A stretch of DNA of 64,000 nt from JADJPF01 sp964492845 (GTDB taxonomy: Bacteria > Acidobacteriota > Blastocatellia > Chloracidobacteriales > JADJPF01). The position numbers and the translations under genes were made by a program. Shown piece after piece: positions 1 through 8,761 of the stretch. The stretch is taken from positions 62,001-126,000 of the forward strand of contig CAZBMZ010000009.1 of the NCBI GenBank assembly GCA_964492845.1. Reading direction: 5' to 3'. Below the pieces are notes generated by a model. That model worked only from the letters and a program-made list of their open reading frames with translations, searched no databases and was not told the origin of the DNA. The first letter of the stretch is position 1, and each line of letters begins with the position of its first letter.

Positions 1-2
1 GC

Positions 3-179
3 AAATTTTTCTATGGTATGTTTGCCTTTACTTTGGCTTTCCTTCTAGGATTAATTGGCTATTGGGCAGTAAATAAACAATATGTCTCTAAATCAGAAGG
101 CTATTATCATGGTTGCCCTAAATATAAACAATTTAATAAAAATACTATTAATAGAGATCCTATTATCTATAAAAGATAA
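3..179 (+). CDS. C-terminal end of a membrane protein (partial)
   Basis: An open frame enters from the left edge and stops at 177-179. It encodes about 58 residues: a hydrophobic stretch of about 20 residues (FAFTLAFLLGLIGYW) followed by a polar tail rich in Tyr, Lys and Asn (KYKQFNKN). This suggests the last transmembrane helix of a membrane protein with a short soluble tail. The family cannot be recognised from this fragment, and the start lies outside the window. Confidence 0.5.
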   Translation, partial: KFFYGMFAFTLAFLLGLIGYWAVNKQYVSKSEGYYHGCPKYKQFNKNTINRDPIIYKR

Positions 180-246
180 GTAAATATCATTAATTAATTT
201 GAAAATACTTTGGTAATTATTTATTACCAAATCTTAGAATTTATTT

Positions 247-786
247 ATGAAGAAATTAGTTTTATCTATACTATTACTTAGTTTTTTACCATTAAACGTT
301 TTACCTAAATCAATAATTTACTACAATTTACCACAAGCAAATAAATCAAAGTCTGCTACTGAGTGGAAAGAATATCTTTCTAAGACTGGTAATTTTGCGG
401 TTATGTTACCACCGGGCCAGCCAGTAGAAGAAAGCACTCCACAAATTCGAGTTAGGCTAGATCAAGGCCCACGTACCTTTGGAGTGGCTCGCCTGGACGG
501 GTTTAAGTTTGCTGAAACAGCACAAAAAACCGTAGAGGGTGCAGCAGACGATTTTCTTAATACTTCTGAAGGCAGGTTAGTTGATAAAAAAGTGCTTGCA
601 ATTGGTGGCTATCCTGGAGCATCAATAAAATTCCAAACTGCTGAGCCTCCTGGAACTACAGAAGCACGCTTTTTCTTAGTAGGCCGTTATATGTATGCTG
701 TTATTGCATTTACTCGTAATGGTAGTAGCGAGGACGATGCAGCTAAATTCCTTAATTCTTTTCGCTTACTAAATAATAAGGTTTAA
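247..786 (+). CDS. Exported protein of unknown function, PsbP-like fold possible
   Basis: 179 residues. The first ~20 residues (MKKLVLSILLLSFLPLNVLP) form a signal peptide, so the protein is probably periplasmic. The mature part reads like the small domain common in acidobacterial exported proteins: a 'gxFaVmLPpgqPveE' opening near residue 50, a 'FFLVGRYMYAVIAFT' strand near residue 142 and a closing 'AAKFLNSFRLL' helix. That pattern resembles PsbP/DUF1795-type domains, but this is inference from pattern only. The gene is monocistronic and its end faces the 798-1121 gene across 11 bases. Confidence 0.7.
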   Translation: MKKLVLSILLLSFLPLNVLPKSIIYYNLPQANKSKSATEWKEYLSKTGNFAVMLPPGQPVEESTPQIRVRLDQGPRTFGVARLDGFKFAETAQKTVEGAADDFLNTSEGRLVDKKVLAIGGYPGASIKFQTAEPPGTTEARFFLVGRYMYAVIAFTRNGSSEDDAAKFLNSFRLLNNKV

Positions 787-797
787 TTTTCAAATCA

Positions 798-1121
798 TTA
801 TTTCAGTAATTCAAGCATTTGTTCTGGGCTAAGTCTTGCTTGAAGTAGACGGTTATAAAGTTCGCCTAGTTCTATAAACAACTCTGGGGAAATAGAGGAA
901 AGCAAATCAAACTCTATATAGCTTTTAGCCTTGCTACTACGCAGATGCAAGAATTGGCCTTTGACAATTTGTTGTTCGGTTAAGATATTTGTATGGCGTT
1001 TTCCTTCAACATATAAATCTGCTGTACCTGCGTTGGTATAAGCTAAAATGGCTATTCCACCCTCTTTACTAGTATAATTACATAAACGTAAAACTACTTC
1101 TGTAATTTCGATATTATTCAT
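798..1121 (-). CDS. Small cytoplasmic protein of unknown function
   Basis: 107 residues, no signal peptide or membrane segment. It ends in a Leu-rich helical segment (LFIELGELYNRLLQARLSPEQMLELLK) after a beta-rich first half. The gene is divergent from proS with a 130-base shared upstream region. The start ATG at 1121 follows a purine-rich GGGGTTTTT leader. I do not recognise the family. Confidence 0.55.
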   Translation of the reverse strand: MNNIEITEVVLRLCNYTSKEGGIAILAYTNAGTADLYVEGKRHTNILTEQQIVKGQFLHLRSSKAKSYIEFDLLSSISPELFIELGELYNRLLQARLSPEQMLELLK

Positions 1122-1165
1122 AAAAACCCCTTTTATATCAGCTTATTTTTATATGCCACAGTTGC

Positions 1166-1194
1166 TTGACAATTTTAATAACAACTAGTCATCA
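1166..1194 (+). promoter_or_regulatory. Possible proS promoter
   Basis: A perfect -35 hexamer TTGACA lies at 1166-1171. The -10 at a 17-base spacing (TCATCA, 1189-1194) is poor, so this is only a candidate for the promoter driving proS from the divergent intergenic region. Confidence 0.3.
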
Positions 1195-1251
1195 TTCTCG
1201 TTTTCTAAGCCTAAGTTAATAATATTTTTAATATTTCAAAAGGAATTACTC

Positions 1252-2979
1252 ATGCGCTGGTCAAAAATTTTTATTCCTACTTTGCGTGAAACCCCTGCAA
1301 TGGCTGAAGCTATTAGCCATAAGCTTTTACTACGTGCTGGTTATATACGTCAACTTACTTCGGGGATTTATTCTTATTTACCACTAGCTCAACGAGTGTT
1401 GCTAAAAATTACAAGCATAATTCGTGAGGAGATGAATAATATTGGTGGACAAGAATATTTATTACCAGCCTTAAATCCGGCAGAGATTTGGCAAGAAACA
1501 GGACGTTGGCAAGTAATGGGCGATAATATGTTTCGTCTTAAAGATCGCAAAGGTGCAGATCTTTGTTTAGGAATGACTCATGAGGAAGTTTTTACTTCAA
1601 TTGCTCGTGATGAGCTACGATCCTATAAACAATTGCCACAAATTTGGTATCAAATCCAAACAAAGTTTCGTGACGAGGCCCGGCCTAAATCAGGTGTTTT
1701 AAGAGTTCGTGAATTTATTATGAAAGATTCTTATTCTTTTGATTTAGATTGGGAAGGTTTAGACCAAGCATTTGAGTCACATAGAGAGGCTTATTGTCAA
1801 ATTTACAAGCGTTGTGGAGTAGAGTTTTCTATTGTAGAAGCATCTTCTGGCGCGATGGGTGGAAGTAAATCTAGCGAATTTATGGTTTATTCTGATGCTG
1901 GCGAGGATTGGATAGCTAGTTGTGCAGATTGCCAATATGCTGCAAATGTTGAAAAAGCTACTTCCATTTTACCTGCAATTGTTGATGAGCCTGCACCAGA
2001 AAAGACAGAAAAATTCCCTACCCCAGGAGTTAGAACAATTGAAGATTTAACTACTTTTCCTGGTGGAGCATCAGCAGAGCGACAAATTAAGACCCTAATT
2101 TATATGTTAGATGAAAAACCTGCTTTAGTTTTACTTAGAGGAGATCATCAATTAAATGAAACAAAACTTGGTGATGCAACAGGAGCAATTAATTTAAGAG
2201 CAGCACATCCGGCAGAAATACAAAAATTATTAGGTGCTATGCCTGGCTCATTGGGTGCTGTTGATGTAAAGGATGCTTTTATAATTGCTGACAACGCTTT
2301 GCAAGGTCGTAGCAATATGGTTACAGGAGCAAATTTAGATGATCATCACTTAAGAGGTGTAGTAATTGAGCGTGACATTAAAGTCAGCAAATGGGCTGAT
2401 TTACGTACAGTTGTAAGCGGTGAAGGTTGCCCACAATGTTCTGGTAAATTAAGGGTAGATAAAGCTATTGAAGTTGGACATATTTTCAAACTTGGAACTA
2501 AATATAGTGAATCTATGGGAGCAAAAGTCTTAAACGTAGAAGGAAAAGAAACTCCAATTATAATGGGTAGTTATGGGATTGGGGTTGGTCGTATTATGGC
2601 ATCAGCAGTTGAGCTTTATAATGATAAAGATGGAATTTGCTGGCCTGTGTCAATTGCTCCATTTGAAGTAGTTATTACCCCTGCTAACTTTAATGATGAA
2701 TCCCAACGTGAAGCTAGCGAGCATCTTTATAAAGAGCTAATTGCTATTGGAATTGATGTTTTATTAGATGATCGTAATGAACGACCTGGAGTTAAGTTTA
2801 AGGATGCTGACCTTATAGGTATTCCTTATCGTGTTACAGTTGGAAAGAAATTAAGCGAAGGAAAAATAGAATTTTTTACCCGTAAATCAAAGCAAAATCA
2901 AGATATAGCTTTAGATCAAGTTGTTGAACTTTTAAGACATGCTATTGCTACAGAAAAAGTTGTTAGCCGTATAAACTAA
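1252..2979 (+). CDS. proS: Prolyl-tRNA synthetase (bacterial type, with INS editing domain)
   Basis: 575 residues, the usual length for bacterial-type ProRS. It charges tRNA-Pro in the cytoplasm. Class II motif 2 is seen at about residues 136-152 (FRDEARPKSGVLRVREF) and motif 3 near 445 (GSYGIGVGRIM). Between them lies the ~180-residue INS domain that hydrolyses misacylated Ala-tRNA-Pro in this family. A C-terminal anticodon-binding domain follows (VVITPANFN... near residue 475). The ATG at 1252 is preceded by AAAGGA. A hairpin terminator follows at 3025-3054, so the gene appears to be transcribed alone. Confidence 0.97.
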   Translation: MRWSKIFIPTLRETPAMAEAISHKLLLRAGYIRQLTSGIYSYLPLAQRVLLKITSIIREEMNNIGGQEYLLPALNPAEIWQETGRWQVMGDNMFRLKDRKGADLCLGMTHEEVFTSIARDELRSYKQLPQIWYQIQTKFRDEARPKSGVLRVREFIMKDSYSFDLDWEGLDQAFESHREAYCQIYKRCGVEFSIVEASSGAMGGSKSSEFMVYSDAGEDWIASCADCQYAANVEKATSILPAIVDEPAPEKTEKFPTPGVRTIEDLTTFPGGASAERQIKTLIYMLDEKPALVLLRGDHQLNETKLGDATGAINLRAAHPAEIQKLLGAMPGSLGAVDVKDAFIIADNALQGRSNMVTGANLDDHHLRGVVIERDIKVSKWADLRTVVSGEGCPQCSGKLRVDKAIEVGHIFKLGTKYSESMGAKVLNVEGKETPIIMGSYGIGVGRIMASAVELYNDKDGICWPVSIAPFEVVITPANFNDESQREASEHLYKELIAIGIDVLLDDRNERPGVKFKDADLIGIPYRVTVGKKLSEGKIEFFTRKSKQNQDIALDQVVELLRHAIATEKVVSRIN

Positions 2980-3024
2980 TAAAGTTAATAAACCCACTAA
3001 TTGGTTTAATTAGAGTTCTTGAGA

Positions 3025-3054
3025 AAGCCTAGCAACAAGTAGCTAGGCTTTTAT
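3025..3054 (+). terminator. Intrinsic terminator of proS
   Basis: Nine-base perfect stem AAGCCTAGC (3025-3033) / GCTAGGCTT (3042-3050) with an 8-base loop, followed by a T-rich tract. It lies 46 bases after the proS stop. Confidence 0.85.
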
Positions 3055-3243
3055 TATTTGAGGCAAGATCTTTTTAATTTTTTGATCAAAATAGTATTTA
3101 TTTATCAGACGTGTGACAATTATTTCTAACTACAACAGATATAGCTAAAATATTGATAAAGTAAGGTTTAAGAGGATGAAACTTTTTTGTGCAAAACGCT
3201 ATAAATTACTTATAAAGAAAAAGTTAGCTTAATTTATCACATT

Positions 3244-3278
3244 TTTTCCACAAAGTTTTCCACAGGCTTTGTGGAAAA
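3244..3278. repeat. Three TTTTCCACA words forming a 12-bp inverted repeat
   Basis: TTTTCCACA occurs at 3244-3252 and 3256-3264 in direct orientation and at 3270-3278 inverted. The outer copies extend into a perfect 12-bp inverted repeat (arms 3244-3255 and 3267-3278, spacer 11). Each word differs by one base from the DnaA box TTATCCACA. No T-tract follows on the plus strand, so a terminator is unlikely there. Confidence 0.6.
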
Positions 3279-3388
3279 GAGAAGATAAATTTTTAATTCT
3301 TTTCTTGTGAGTCTTCTGCTAATATTTCCGTGCTATAAGAAATATTAGAAAAATCAATCTGTTAGTTTAATTTTCAAGGAGACGCTTA

Positions 3389-3721
3389 ATGCTACCCAAA
3401 GATCTAACCACTGCGGTCATAGAAAAACTAAAAACAACCGCCGAAACCTATCCAGCAGGTTCAGTCCCAGAAAACTTTGACCCATTAAAGTTTTCTTTCC
3501 GTTCAAATACAGGTTTTATAGTGAATCTTACTTTAGATAAACGCAGTAAGAGTCCTTATTGGCTACTTAGTATGTCTTATCCAAGTAGACCGCCAACAGA
3601 TGATGAAGCTAAGGACACTGTAGCAGCTTTTTTTGGTATTGAAGGAACACAAAAAGCAGGAAAACTTATGATGCCATCAGGCAGCAATCCAAACATAGTT
3701 TACTATAGACTACCTGCTTGA
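3389..3721 (+). CDS. Small protein of unknown function
   Basis: 110 residues, soluble, no signal peptide. The ATG is preceded by an AAGGAG Shine-Dalgarno sequence, which supports a real gene. The sequence contains aromatic and beta-type segments (FIVNLTLDKRSKSPYWLLSM) and a helix with DDEAKDTVAAFFG. The family is not recognised. It stands alone between proS and a convergent MFS gene. Confidence 0.6.
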   Translation: MLPKDLTTAVIEKLKTTAETYPAGSVPENFDPLKFSFRSNTGFIVNLTLDKRSKSPYWLLSMSYPSRPPTDDEAKDTVAAFFGIEGTQKAGKLMMPSGSNPNIVYYRLPA

Positions 3722-3762
3722 TAGAAAACTAAAATTTTAAGCAAAAGGCTCTAGTTATTTCA

Positions 3763-5037
3763 TTAATTTTGTTGCTGGAGCCTATCAAATTTACGCCATT
3801 GAAAGACTATTAACCCCCAAAAAGCTGTAATTACTACAGCAAATAGCCCTGTAAAAAATGTAGTTTGAGCAGGTGAAAATTTCCAAACATCTAAAGCACG
3901 TCCTATCGCTCCAATAGAAAGAGTAATTGAAAGCGTAAGAAAAGCGTGTTCTAAAGCAAAAAGCCGTCCTCTTATTTCATCATCAGTAAGTTTTTGAAGA
4001 AGTGTTGTACTAATTACCCAAAGAAAACTACCACAAGCAGCAACACTTAAAATTGAAGCAGCAGCAAACCAAATATTAAGCGATACTGCCCAAAAACTAA
4101 AAAATATTCCTCTTAGTGCAAAAGCTACCAAAGTAAGATTTAGTGCATTCTTAGTGCTAGCTCTAGATAAATGCCCTGTTAAAGCAGCACCTATCACAGC
4201 ACCTAAACCATGAACACCATAAAGAATGCCAACAGAAATTGACCCATCTTTACCAATAGGAAAAATTTGTTGTCCATAAACTACTGATAATAAAAAAACT
4301 CCACCACCAGTTAAGCAAATACCGCTTTTAATTAACATAACAGCTAAAACCTGTGGTCTAGCTTGTAGATAAGGCACAACAGCTAAAAAACTAGTGTCTT
4401 TAATTTGTTTTGCTTCTTGATTATCAGACGGCAGTTTTGCTTCTACATTTAACCTTAATAAAATACCTGCGGAGAGTAAAAAAGTAGCAGAATCAACAAG
4501 GAAAGCAATTTGATTACCAAATAAATCAGAGATTATTCCACCTAATGCCCCACCTAGAGCTAAAATTATTGACCAGGTTACGCCAGTTAAAGCATTAGCT
4601 TGGATTAGTTCTTCACCTTTTGCTAAATTAGGTAGTAATGCGGATCTTGCAGGCTCAAAAAAAGCTGTTAAAGAAAATTGCATGGCAGAGAGCAAATAAA
4701 GCAACCAAAGCTGATCAGCCTTGTGAATGGTTAAAAGCCCTAAAACCACACCTGCCCGGAGTAAGTCAGCCGTAATCATTATTTTACGACGATCAAAACG
4801 GTCTGCTAAGGCACCGGAAAAAGGGCTAAAAATTACTAGCGGCATCATTTGTAAGATAATTAGCAAACCTGAAGCTTGCGCGCTACCTGAAAATTGCTTA
4901 ATTATTTGGATTAAAGCTACAAAATTTAACCAGTCGCCTAATTCGCTAACTATTTGAGCAAACCAAAGTTGTCTTACTCTTTTATTGTTGCGTAGGAGGT
5001 TGAGATATCCGCCTTGTGTGGATGTATTTTCTGACAT
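3763..5037 (-). CDS. MFS transporter, drug/siderophore-exporter type
   Basis: 424 residues with about 11-12 hydrophobic helices, so an inner-membrane protein. The loop GALADRFDRRKIMITADLLRAG near residues 79-100 matches the conserved cytoplasmic loop between helices 2 and 3 of MFS proteins. The arrangement, with WFAQIVSELGDWLNFVALI at the N-terminus, resembles the EntS/MFS_3 group of exporters. The substrate cannot be deduced. A second conserved loop (LTDDEIRGRLFALEHA, near residue 350) supports the family. It is probably transcribed alone. Confidence 0.85.
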   Translation of the reverse strand: MSENTSTQGGYLNLLRNNKRVRQLWFAQIVSELGDWLNFVALIQIIKQFSGSAQASGLLIILQMMPLVIFSPFSGALADRFDRRKIMITADLLRAGVVLGLLTIHKADQLWLLYLLSAMQFSLTAFFEPARSALLPNLAKGEELIQANALTGVTWSIILALGGALGGIISDLFGNQIAFLVDSATFLLSAGILLRLNVEAKLPSDNQEAKQIKDTSFLAVVPYLQARPQVLAVMLIKSGICLTGGGVFLLSVVYGQQIFPIGKDGSISVGILYGVHGLGAVIGAALTGHLSRASTKNALNLTLVAFALRGIFFSFWAVSLNIWFAAASILSVAACGSFLWVISTTLLQKLTDDEIRGRLFALEHAFLTLSITLSIGAIGRALDVWKFSPAQTTFFTGLFAVVITAFWGLIVFQWRKFDRLQQQN

Positions 5038-5142
5038 TTACCGTAAACGTGTCCATAAGAGATTTTAGCCAAACCTTGCTTATACTACTTGTTTGTGAGT
5101 TTCGTTGCAAAGGCTTCCTAATATCATCAAATTATTCTGAAA

Positions 5143-5871
5143 TTATTTTGGTACTTCTCCTTGTATCGGTTTATCAACAATTCCTAAATAACTTTCAATT
5201 TGTTGTTCTAAAAAATGTCCTACTTCTTTTGAAGCAAGATTACCTACTAGATTTATGTCTCTTCCATTTTTTAACTTTGCCCGCAAATCATAAAGATATC
5301 TTGAGTTAAATATTGTCCCTACCCTTTTTCCTTGTCTAACATAGAGTTGAACCAAGTTTGAGCAAGAAATATCTCGATTACCAATCCAAGGTATAGGTGC
5401 ATGTTTTATGCTTAAAGTTTTGTTTGTTAATGAAATTGTTGTTTGATTTTTATAAGACGCTAAGAGGTAATAAGGGCCTAAAAGCCATCCAAAGCTAGGA
5501 AATATTAAAAAGAATATTCCTGTTAACAAAGAAGAATATTCCCCAATGCTTGCACTATCTACAATAGAAGTAAGAATTATTAACCACCAAAGAAATATTG
5601 CAGGGCTAGAAAGTATTATAGGTATTGTTAGAGATTTTATTATTTTTTTATCCTGCCAGCTTTGAATCAATTTTAATTGGCCCTCATAGCGTTCCACCGT
5701 TACGCTAGCTGGAGCAGTTATGGTTGTAGATGTTTCTTGCCAACGAACTAGTACCCCGCAACGAGAACAAGATCCTGTATCTGGGTCAAAACAATCTGAC
5801 TGATGACACACTTCGCAACGCTCTGGAGCAGACTCATATTTTACTTTTAGTTTAGTTGGTTTTAACTCCAT
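5143..5871 (-). CDS. Zinc-ribbon membrane protein, tandem copy 1 (last in operon)
   Basis: 242 residues from the ATG at 5871. This start was chosen because the previous copy's TAA (5873-5875) sits one base upstream and the same TAA-A-ATG junction recurs between copies 2 and 3. Residues ~17-42 hold a four-Cys zinc ribbon (CEVCHQSDCFD...CSRCGVLVRW). Two hydrophobic segments follow in the middle, then a soluble domain ending in KEVGHFLEQQIESYLG and IQGEVPK. The function is unknown. It is the most diverged of three paralogues, which are probably translationally coupled. Confidence 0.75.
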   Translation of the reverse strand: MELKPTKLKVKYESAPERCEVCHQSDCFDPDTGSCSRCGVLVRWQETSTTITAPASVTVERYEGQLKLIQSWQDKKIIKSLTIPIILSSPAIFLWWLIILTSIVDSASIGEYSSLLTGIFFLIFPSFGWLLGPYYLLASYKNQTTISLTNKTLSIKHAPIPWIGNRDISCSNLVQLYVRQGKRVGTIFNSRYLYDLRAKLKNGRDINLVGNLASKEVGHFLEQQIESYLGIVDKPIQGEVPK

Positions 5872-5872
5872 T

Positions 5873-6710
5873 TTATTTTGGTACTTCCCCTTGTATTGGT
5901 TCATCAACAATACCTAAATAATTTTCTATTNNNNNNNNNNNNNNNNNNNNNNNNNNNNNNNNNNNNNNNNNNNNNNNNNNNNNNNNNNNNNNNNNNNNNN
6001 NNNNNNNNNNNNNNNNNNNNNNNNNNNNNNTGCTGTTCTAAAAAGTGTCCTACTTCCTCAGAAATTAATCCACCAATTAATTTAACATCTTTCTTATTTT
6101 TTAGTTTTGCTCTTAGTTCATAAATATATGTAACTTCATCATTAACTGACCATCCTTTAGCTTTTTTTAAGTACAATTGAGTTAAGTCTGTAGTAGAAAT
6201 AGTTCGTTTACCAGGCCAAGGTAACGGATGATGTTCAATATTTAAGCTTTTATGATCAACTAAAATAGTAGTGGTGTTTTTATAGGTAGCTATTAGGTAA
6301 TAGATGTATAAGAGACCTACTAAAGTATGTGGTAATAAAAAAAATAGCGTTAGTAGTGAAGAAAAATTACCATTATTCATAATACTATCAATAATATACG
6401 TTGGAATAAGTACCCAAAATAAAACTAAAGCCCCATTCCAAATCAGGGTAAATGGAATCAAGAACTTTACTGTTTTACGATTATACCAACCTTGTACTAG
6501 TTTTAGTTGATTTTCATAACGCTCTACACTTACCCCTATTGGTGCAACAATATTGTTATTTACTGGCAAGCTATCTTGCCAACGAACTAGCACACCACAA
6601 CGAGAACAAGAGCCTGTATTTGGGTCAAAACAGTCTGTTTTATGGCAAATTTCACAACGTGTTGGTGGAGATTGAGATTTAATTTTTAGTTTAGTTGGTT
6701 TTAACTCCAT
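5873..6710 (-). CDS. Zinc-ribbon membrane protein, tandem copy 2 (interrupted by assembly gap)
   Basis: Paralogue of the genes on either side. The ATG is at 6710, four bases after the copy 3 stop. It has an N-terminal zinc ribbon (CEICHKTDCFD...CSRCG) and two membrane segments. The 100-N gap at 5931-6030 breaks the frame, because 100 is not a multiple of three. If the Ns are deleted, the flanks join as one continuous frame reading HFLEQQIENYLG...IQGEVPK, giving 245 residues that match copy 3. So the gene is probably intact and the gap either has zero length or hides a collapsed repeat unit. Confidence 0.7.
5931..6030. other. Assembly gap (100 N)
   Basis: Exactly 100 undetermined bases, the usual placeholder for a gap of unknown size. 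The flanking bases ...ttttctatt and tgctgttct... are contiguous in the tandem paralogue at about 6770, so the gap lies at a repeat-induced join. Confidence 0.98.
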
Positions 6711-6711
6711 T

Positions 6712-7437
6712 TTATTTTGGGACTTCTCCTTGTATTGGTTCATCAATAATACCTAAATAATTTTCTATTTGCTGTTCTAAAAAGTGTCCTACTTCCTCAG
6801 AAATTAATCCACCAATTAATTTAATATCTTTGTCATTTTTTAGCTTTGCTCTTAGTTCATAAAGGTATGTAACTTGATCATTGACTGACCATCCTTCTAC
6901 TTGTTTTACATAAAGCTGAGTTAAGCTTGAAGTAGAAATGTCTTGGTTACCAAACCAAGGCATAGGTGCATGTTTTATACTTAGGGTTTTATTTGTTACT
7001 GAAATTGTCGTTTGGTTTTTATAAGTTGCTAGTAGGTGATAAGCAAATGAAAGTCCTACCGCGCTATGTGGTATTAAAAAGAATAGTCCAATTAATTGAG
7101 TAAAATCCCCATCATTCATAAAGCTATTTACAACATGCACAGGAATTACTATCCAAAAAACTGCTACAACAAGATTCCAGAACACTGTAAAAGGTATTAA
7201 AAATTTTACAGTTTTTCTATTATACCAACCTTGAACTAAGTTTAAGGCATTGTCATAACGCTCTATTGCAACGCCTATGGGAACAGCAATATTTTTAATT
7301 GTTGTTGCTGTGTCAGCTTGCCAACGAACCAGCACACCACAACGAGAACAAGATCCTGTTGTAGAGTCAAAACAGTCTGCTTTATGGCAAACTTCGCAAC
7401 GTGTTGGCGGAGAATGTGTTTTAATTTTTAGTTTCAT
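6712..7437 (-). CDS. Zinc-ribbon membrane protein, tandem copy 3 (first in operon)
   Basis: 241 residues, opening MKLKIKTHSPP. The zinc ribbon is at residues ~14-38 (CEVCHKADCFD...CSRCGVLVRWQ). Two hydrophobic helices lie near residues 80-140 (FLIPFTVFWNLVVAVFW and a second containing LIGLFFLIPHSAVG). The C-terminal soluble domain contains ISVTNKTLSIKHAPMPW and ISEEVGHFLEQQIENYLG, shared with the other two copies. The triplet looks like recent tandem duplication. The biochemical role is unknown; zinc-ribbon plus two helices suggests a membrane-tethered protein. Confidence 0.75.
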   Translation of the reverse strand: MKLKIKTHSPPTRCEVCHKADCFDSTTGSCSRCGVLVRWQADTATTIKNIAVPIGVAIERYDNALNLVQGWYNRKTVKFLIPFTVFWNLVVAVFWIVIPVHVVNSFMNDGDFTQLIGLFFLIPHSAVGLSFAYHLLATYKNQTTISVTNKTLSIKHAPMPWFGNQDISTSSLTQLYVKQVEGWSVNDQVTYLYELRAKLKNDKDIKLIGGLISEEVGHFLEQQIENYLGIIDEPIQGEVPK

Positions 7438-7659
7438 AAAACTACCTCAGCAAATTAAGTAGGCTTATCAATTCTCTAGCTTTTAATAACACAATCAAAA
7501 TAATTAAATAGTGACTTTATTTGGTATATGTTGATTACAAAATATGCTATTAGCATAAAAATTAATATTTGTAACTACAAGTAAATCAACTGGTTAAAAT
7601 GTTTTGTAAGTGGAATAGCAATTGCCTACCATCTATAAAAACATTCTTAGGAATAATTT

Positions 7660-8124
7660 ATGAGCCTAAAAAATCTTGCCTTTTTAAGCTTTCTACAATC
7701 TATATTAATAACTATAAGTCTAGTAACTATTAATATATGTTTATACCAATCATTTTTATTATATAAACTTTTTAATGATGAAAGGTTTCTTTGTGGCCGT
7801 AAATTATTTTTTCCACCAAAAGCATTCCTTTACTTACAGTTTCAAGAAAATGCTTTGTTACTTTACCTAGTACCTTTAATTTGGTTTATTCTTTCAGTAA
7901 TCGCTCAGAAAATAAAACTTATGAGATTTGGTTCATTAATTTTATTTTGGTCAGCCATACTCAACATGACATTATTTATTTTTATTACTGTGGATTCTGC
8001 ATATTTACCACAAAATGTTGTTTATCATTATGAGAAGACAGTTTTTTCAGTACCACTAAAATGCCCTAGCTGGAATTGTATGCTTTGGGATTACTTAGAA
8101 AAGCAATATATTTCTACTAAATAG
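7660..8124 (+). CDS. Small integral membrane protein of unknown function
   Basis: 154 residues with three hydrophobic segments (about residues 7-32, 65-88 and 95-118). An extracytoplasmic loop or tail holds four Cys in total, including CPSWNCMLW near the C-terminus, which could form a disulfide. A TTAGGA sequence precedes the ATG. No family recognised. Confidence 0.6.
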   Translation: MSLKNLAFLSFLQSILITISLVTINICLYQSFLLYKLFNDERFLCGRKLFFPPKAFLYLQFQENALLLYLVPLIWFILSVIAQKIKLMRFGSLILFWSAILNMTLFIFITVDSAYLPQNVVYHYEKTVFSVPLKCPSWNCMLWDYLEKQYISTK

Positions 8125-8305
8125 CATTTACACCTACTTTTAAGTGTATTTTAAAATGGCAAACACAGCTTGCTTTTTTTGACTAGTCAGTCATAATTTC
8201 CTGACTCAAAAGCATCATCAAGTAAGTGCAAATTTCAAACTCTCATCTACTACAAAATAAAAGGATTATAACTAGTATTAAATTATTTACTAGTCAAAAA
8301 ATTTT

Positions 8306-8752
8306 ATGAGTTCACAACCCGAAGAAGAGTTAATTGTTTATAAAAGCTCAATGCGTATTCCTTATCGTTGGGCGGCTGGACTAACAGCTAGTCAGTTTTA
8401 TAGGCGCATTGCTCAGGAAAAGAAAATCTATGGTACACGTTGCCCTAAAACCCAAAAAGTGATGATTCCTCCAAGAAAAAACTCACAAGGGGAAGATGAT
8501 TGGGTAGAAGTTGGCCCTGCTGGTGTAGTGAAATCTTTTACTATTGTTCGCTACGCCGTTCCTTCGCTAAATCCTACAACTCCACCTGTAGTTTATGCCC
8601 TAATTCAACTAGATGGAGCAGATACCGCTTTTGTCCATCAATTAAGCGAAGTAGAACCTGATCAAATAAAAACTGGATTACGTGTTACTGCTGTTTTTGC
8701 CGAAAAAGCTAACGGTAACATTATGGATATTCAATATTTTAAGCCGGAGTAA
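8306..8752 (+). CDS. DUF35 OB-fold protein that lacks the zinc-ribbon cysteines
   Basis: 148 residues. DUF35 proteins have an N-terminal helix, a rubredoxin-like zinc ribbon and an OB-fold that binds acyl-CoA, and they work as partners of thiolase-fold enzymes. Here the helix (AAGLTASQFYRRIAQEKK) and the OB-fold (VEVGPAGVVKSFTIVRY, near residue 70) are present. The ribbon keeps only one Cys (GTRCPKTQKVMIPPR), where four are usual. It is first in an operon with two thiolase-fold genes (gap to the next 9 bases), so it probably forms a complex with one of them. Confidence 0.85.
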   Translation: MSSQPEEELIVYKSSMRIPYRWAAGLTASQFYRRIAQEKKIYGTRCPKTQKVMIPPRKNSQGEDDWVEVGPAGVVKSFTIVRYAVPSLNPTTPPVVYALIQLDGADTAFVHQLSEVEPDQIKTGLRVTAVFAEKANGNIMDIQYFKPE

Positions 8753-8761
8753 GGAGCCGTC

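Larger units (their letters stand above)
2980..3388. other. 409-base intergenic region
   Basis: No convincing gene. It holds the proS terminator (3025-3054) and a cluster of three TTTTCCACA words (3244-3278). The only small ORF noted is an 18-residue Lys-rich frame at 3176-3232, whose start codon abuts an AGAGG with no spacing. It was not called. Confidence 0.6.

Noticed and set aside
3176..3232. 18-residue Lys-rich ORF upstream of the 3389 gene
   Set aside because: The purine-rich AGAGG abuts the ATG with no spacing and there is no homology signal; probably chance.
3244..3278. Calling the TTTTCCACA cluster an origin of replication
   Set aside because: Only three near-matches to the DnaA box, no dnaA/dnaN or other origin genes nearby.
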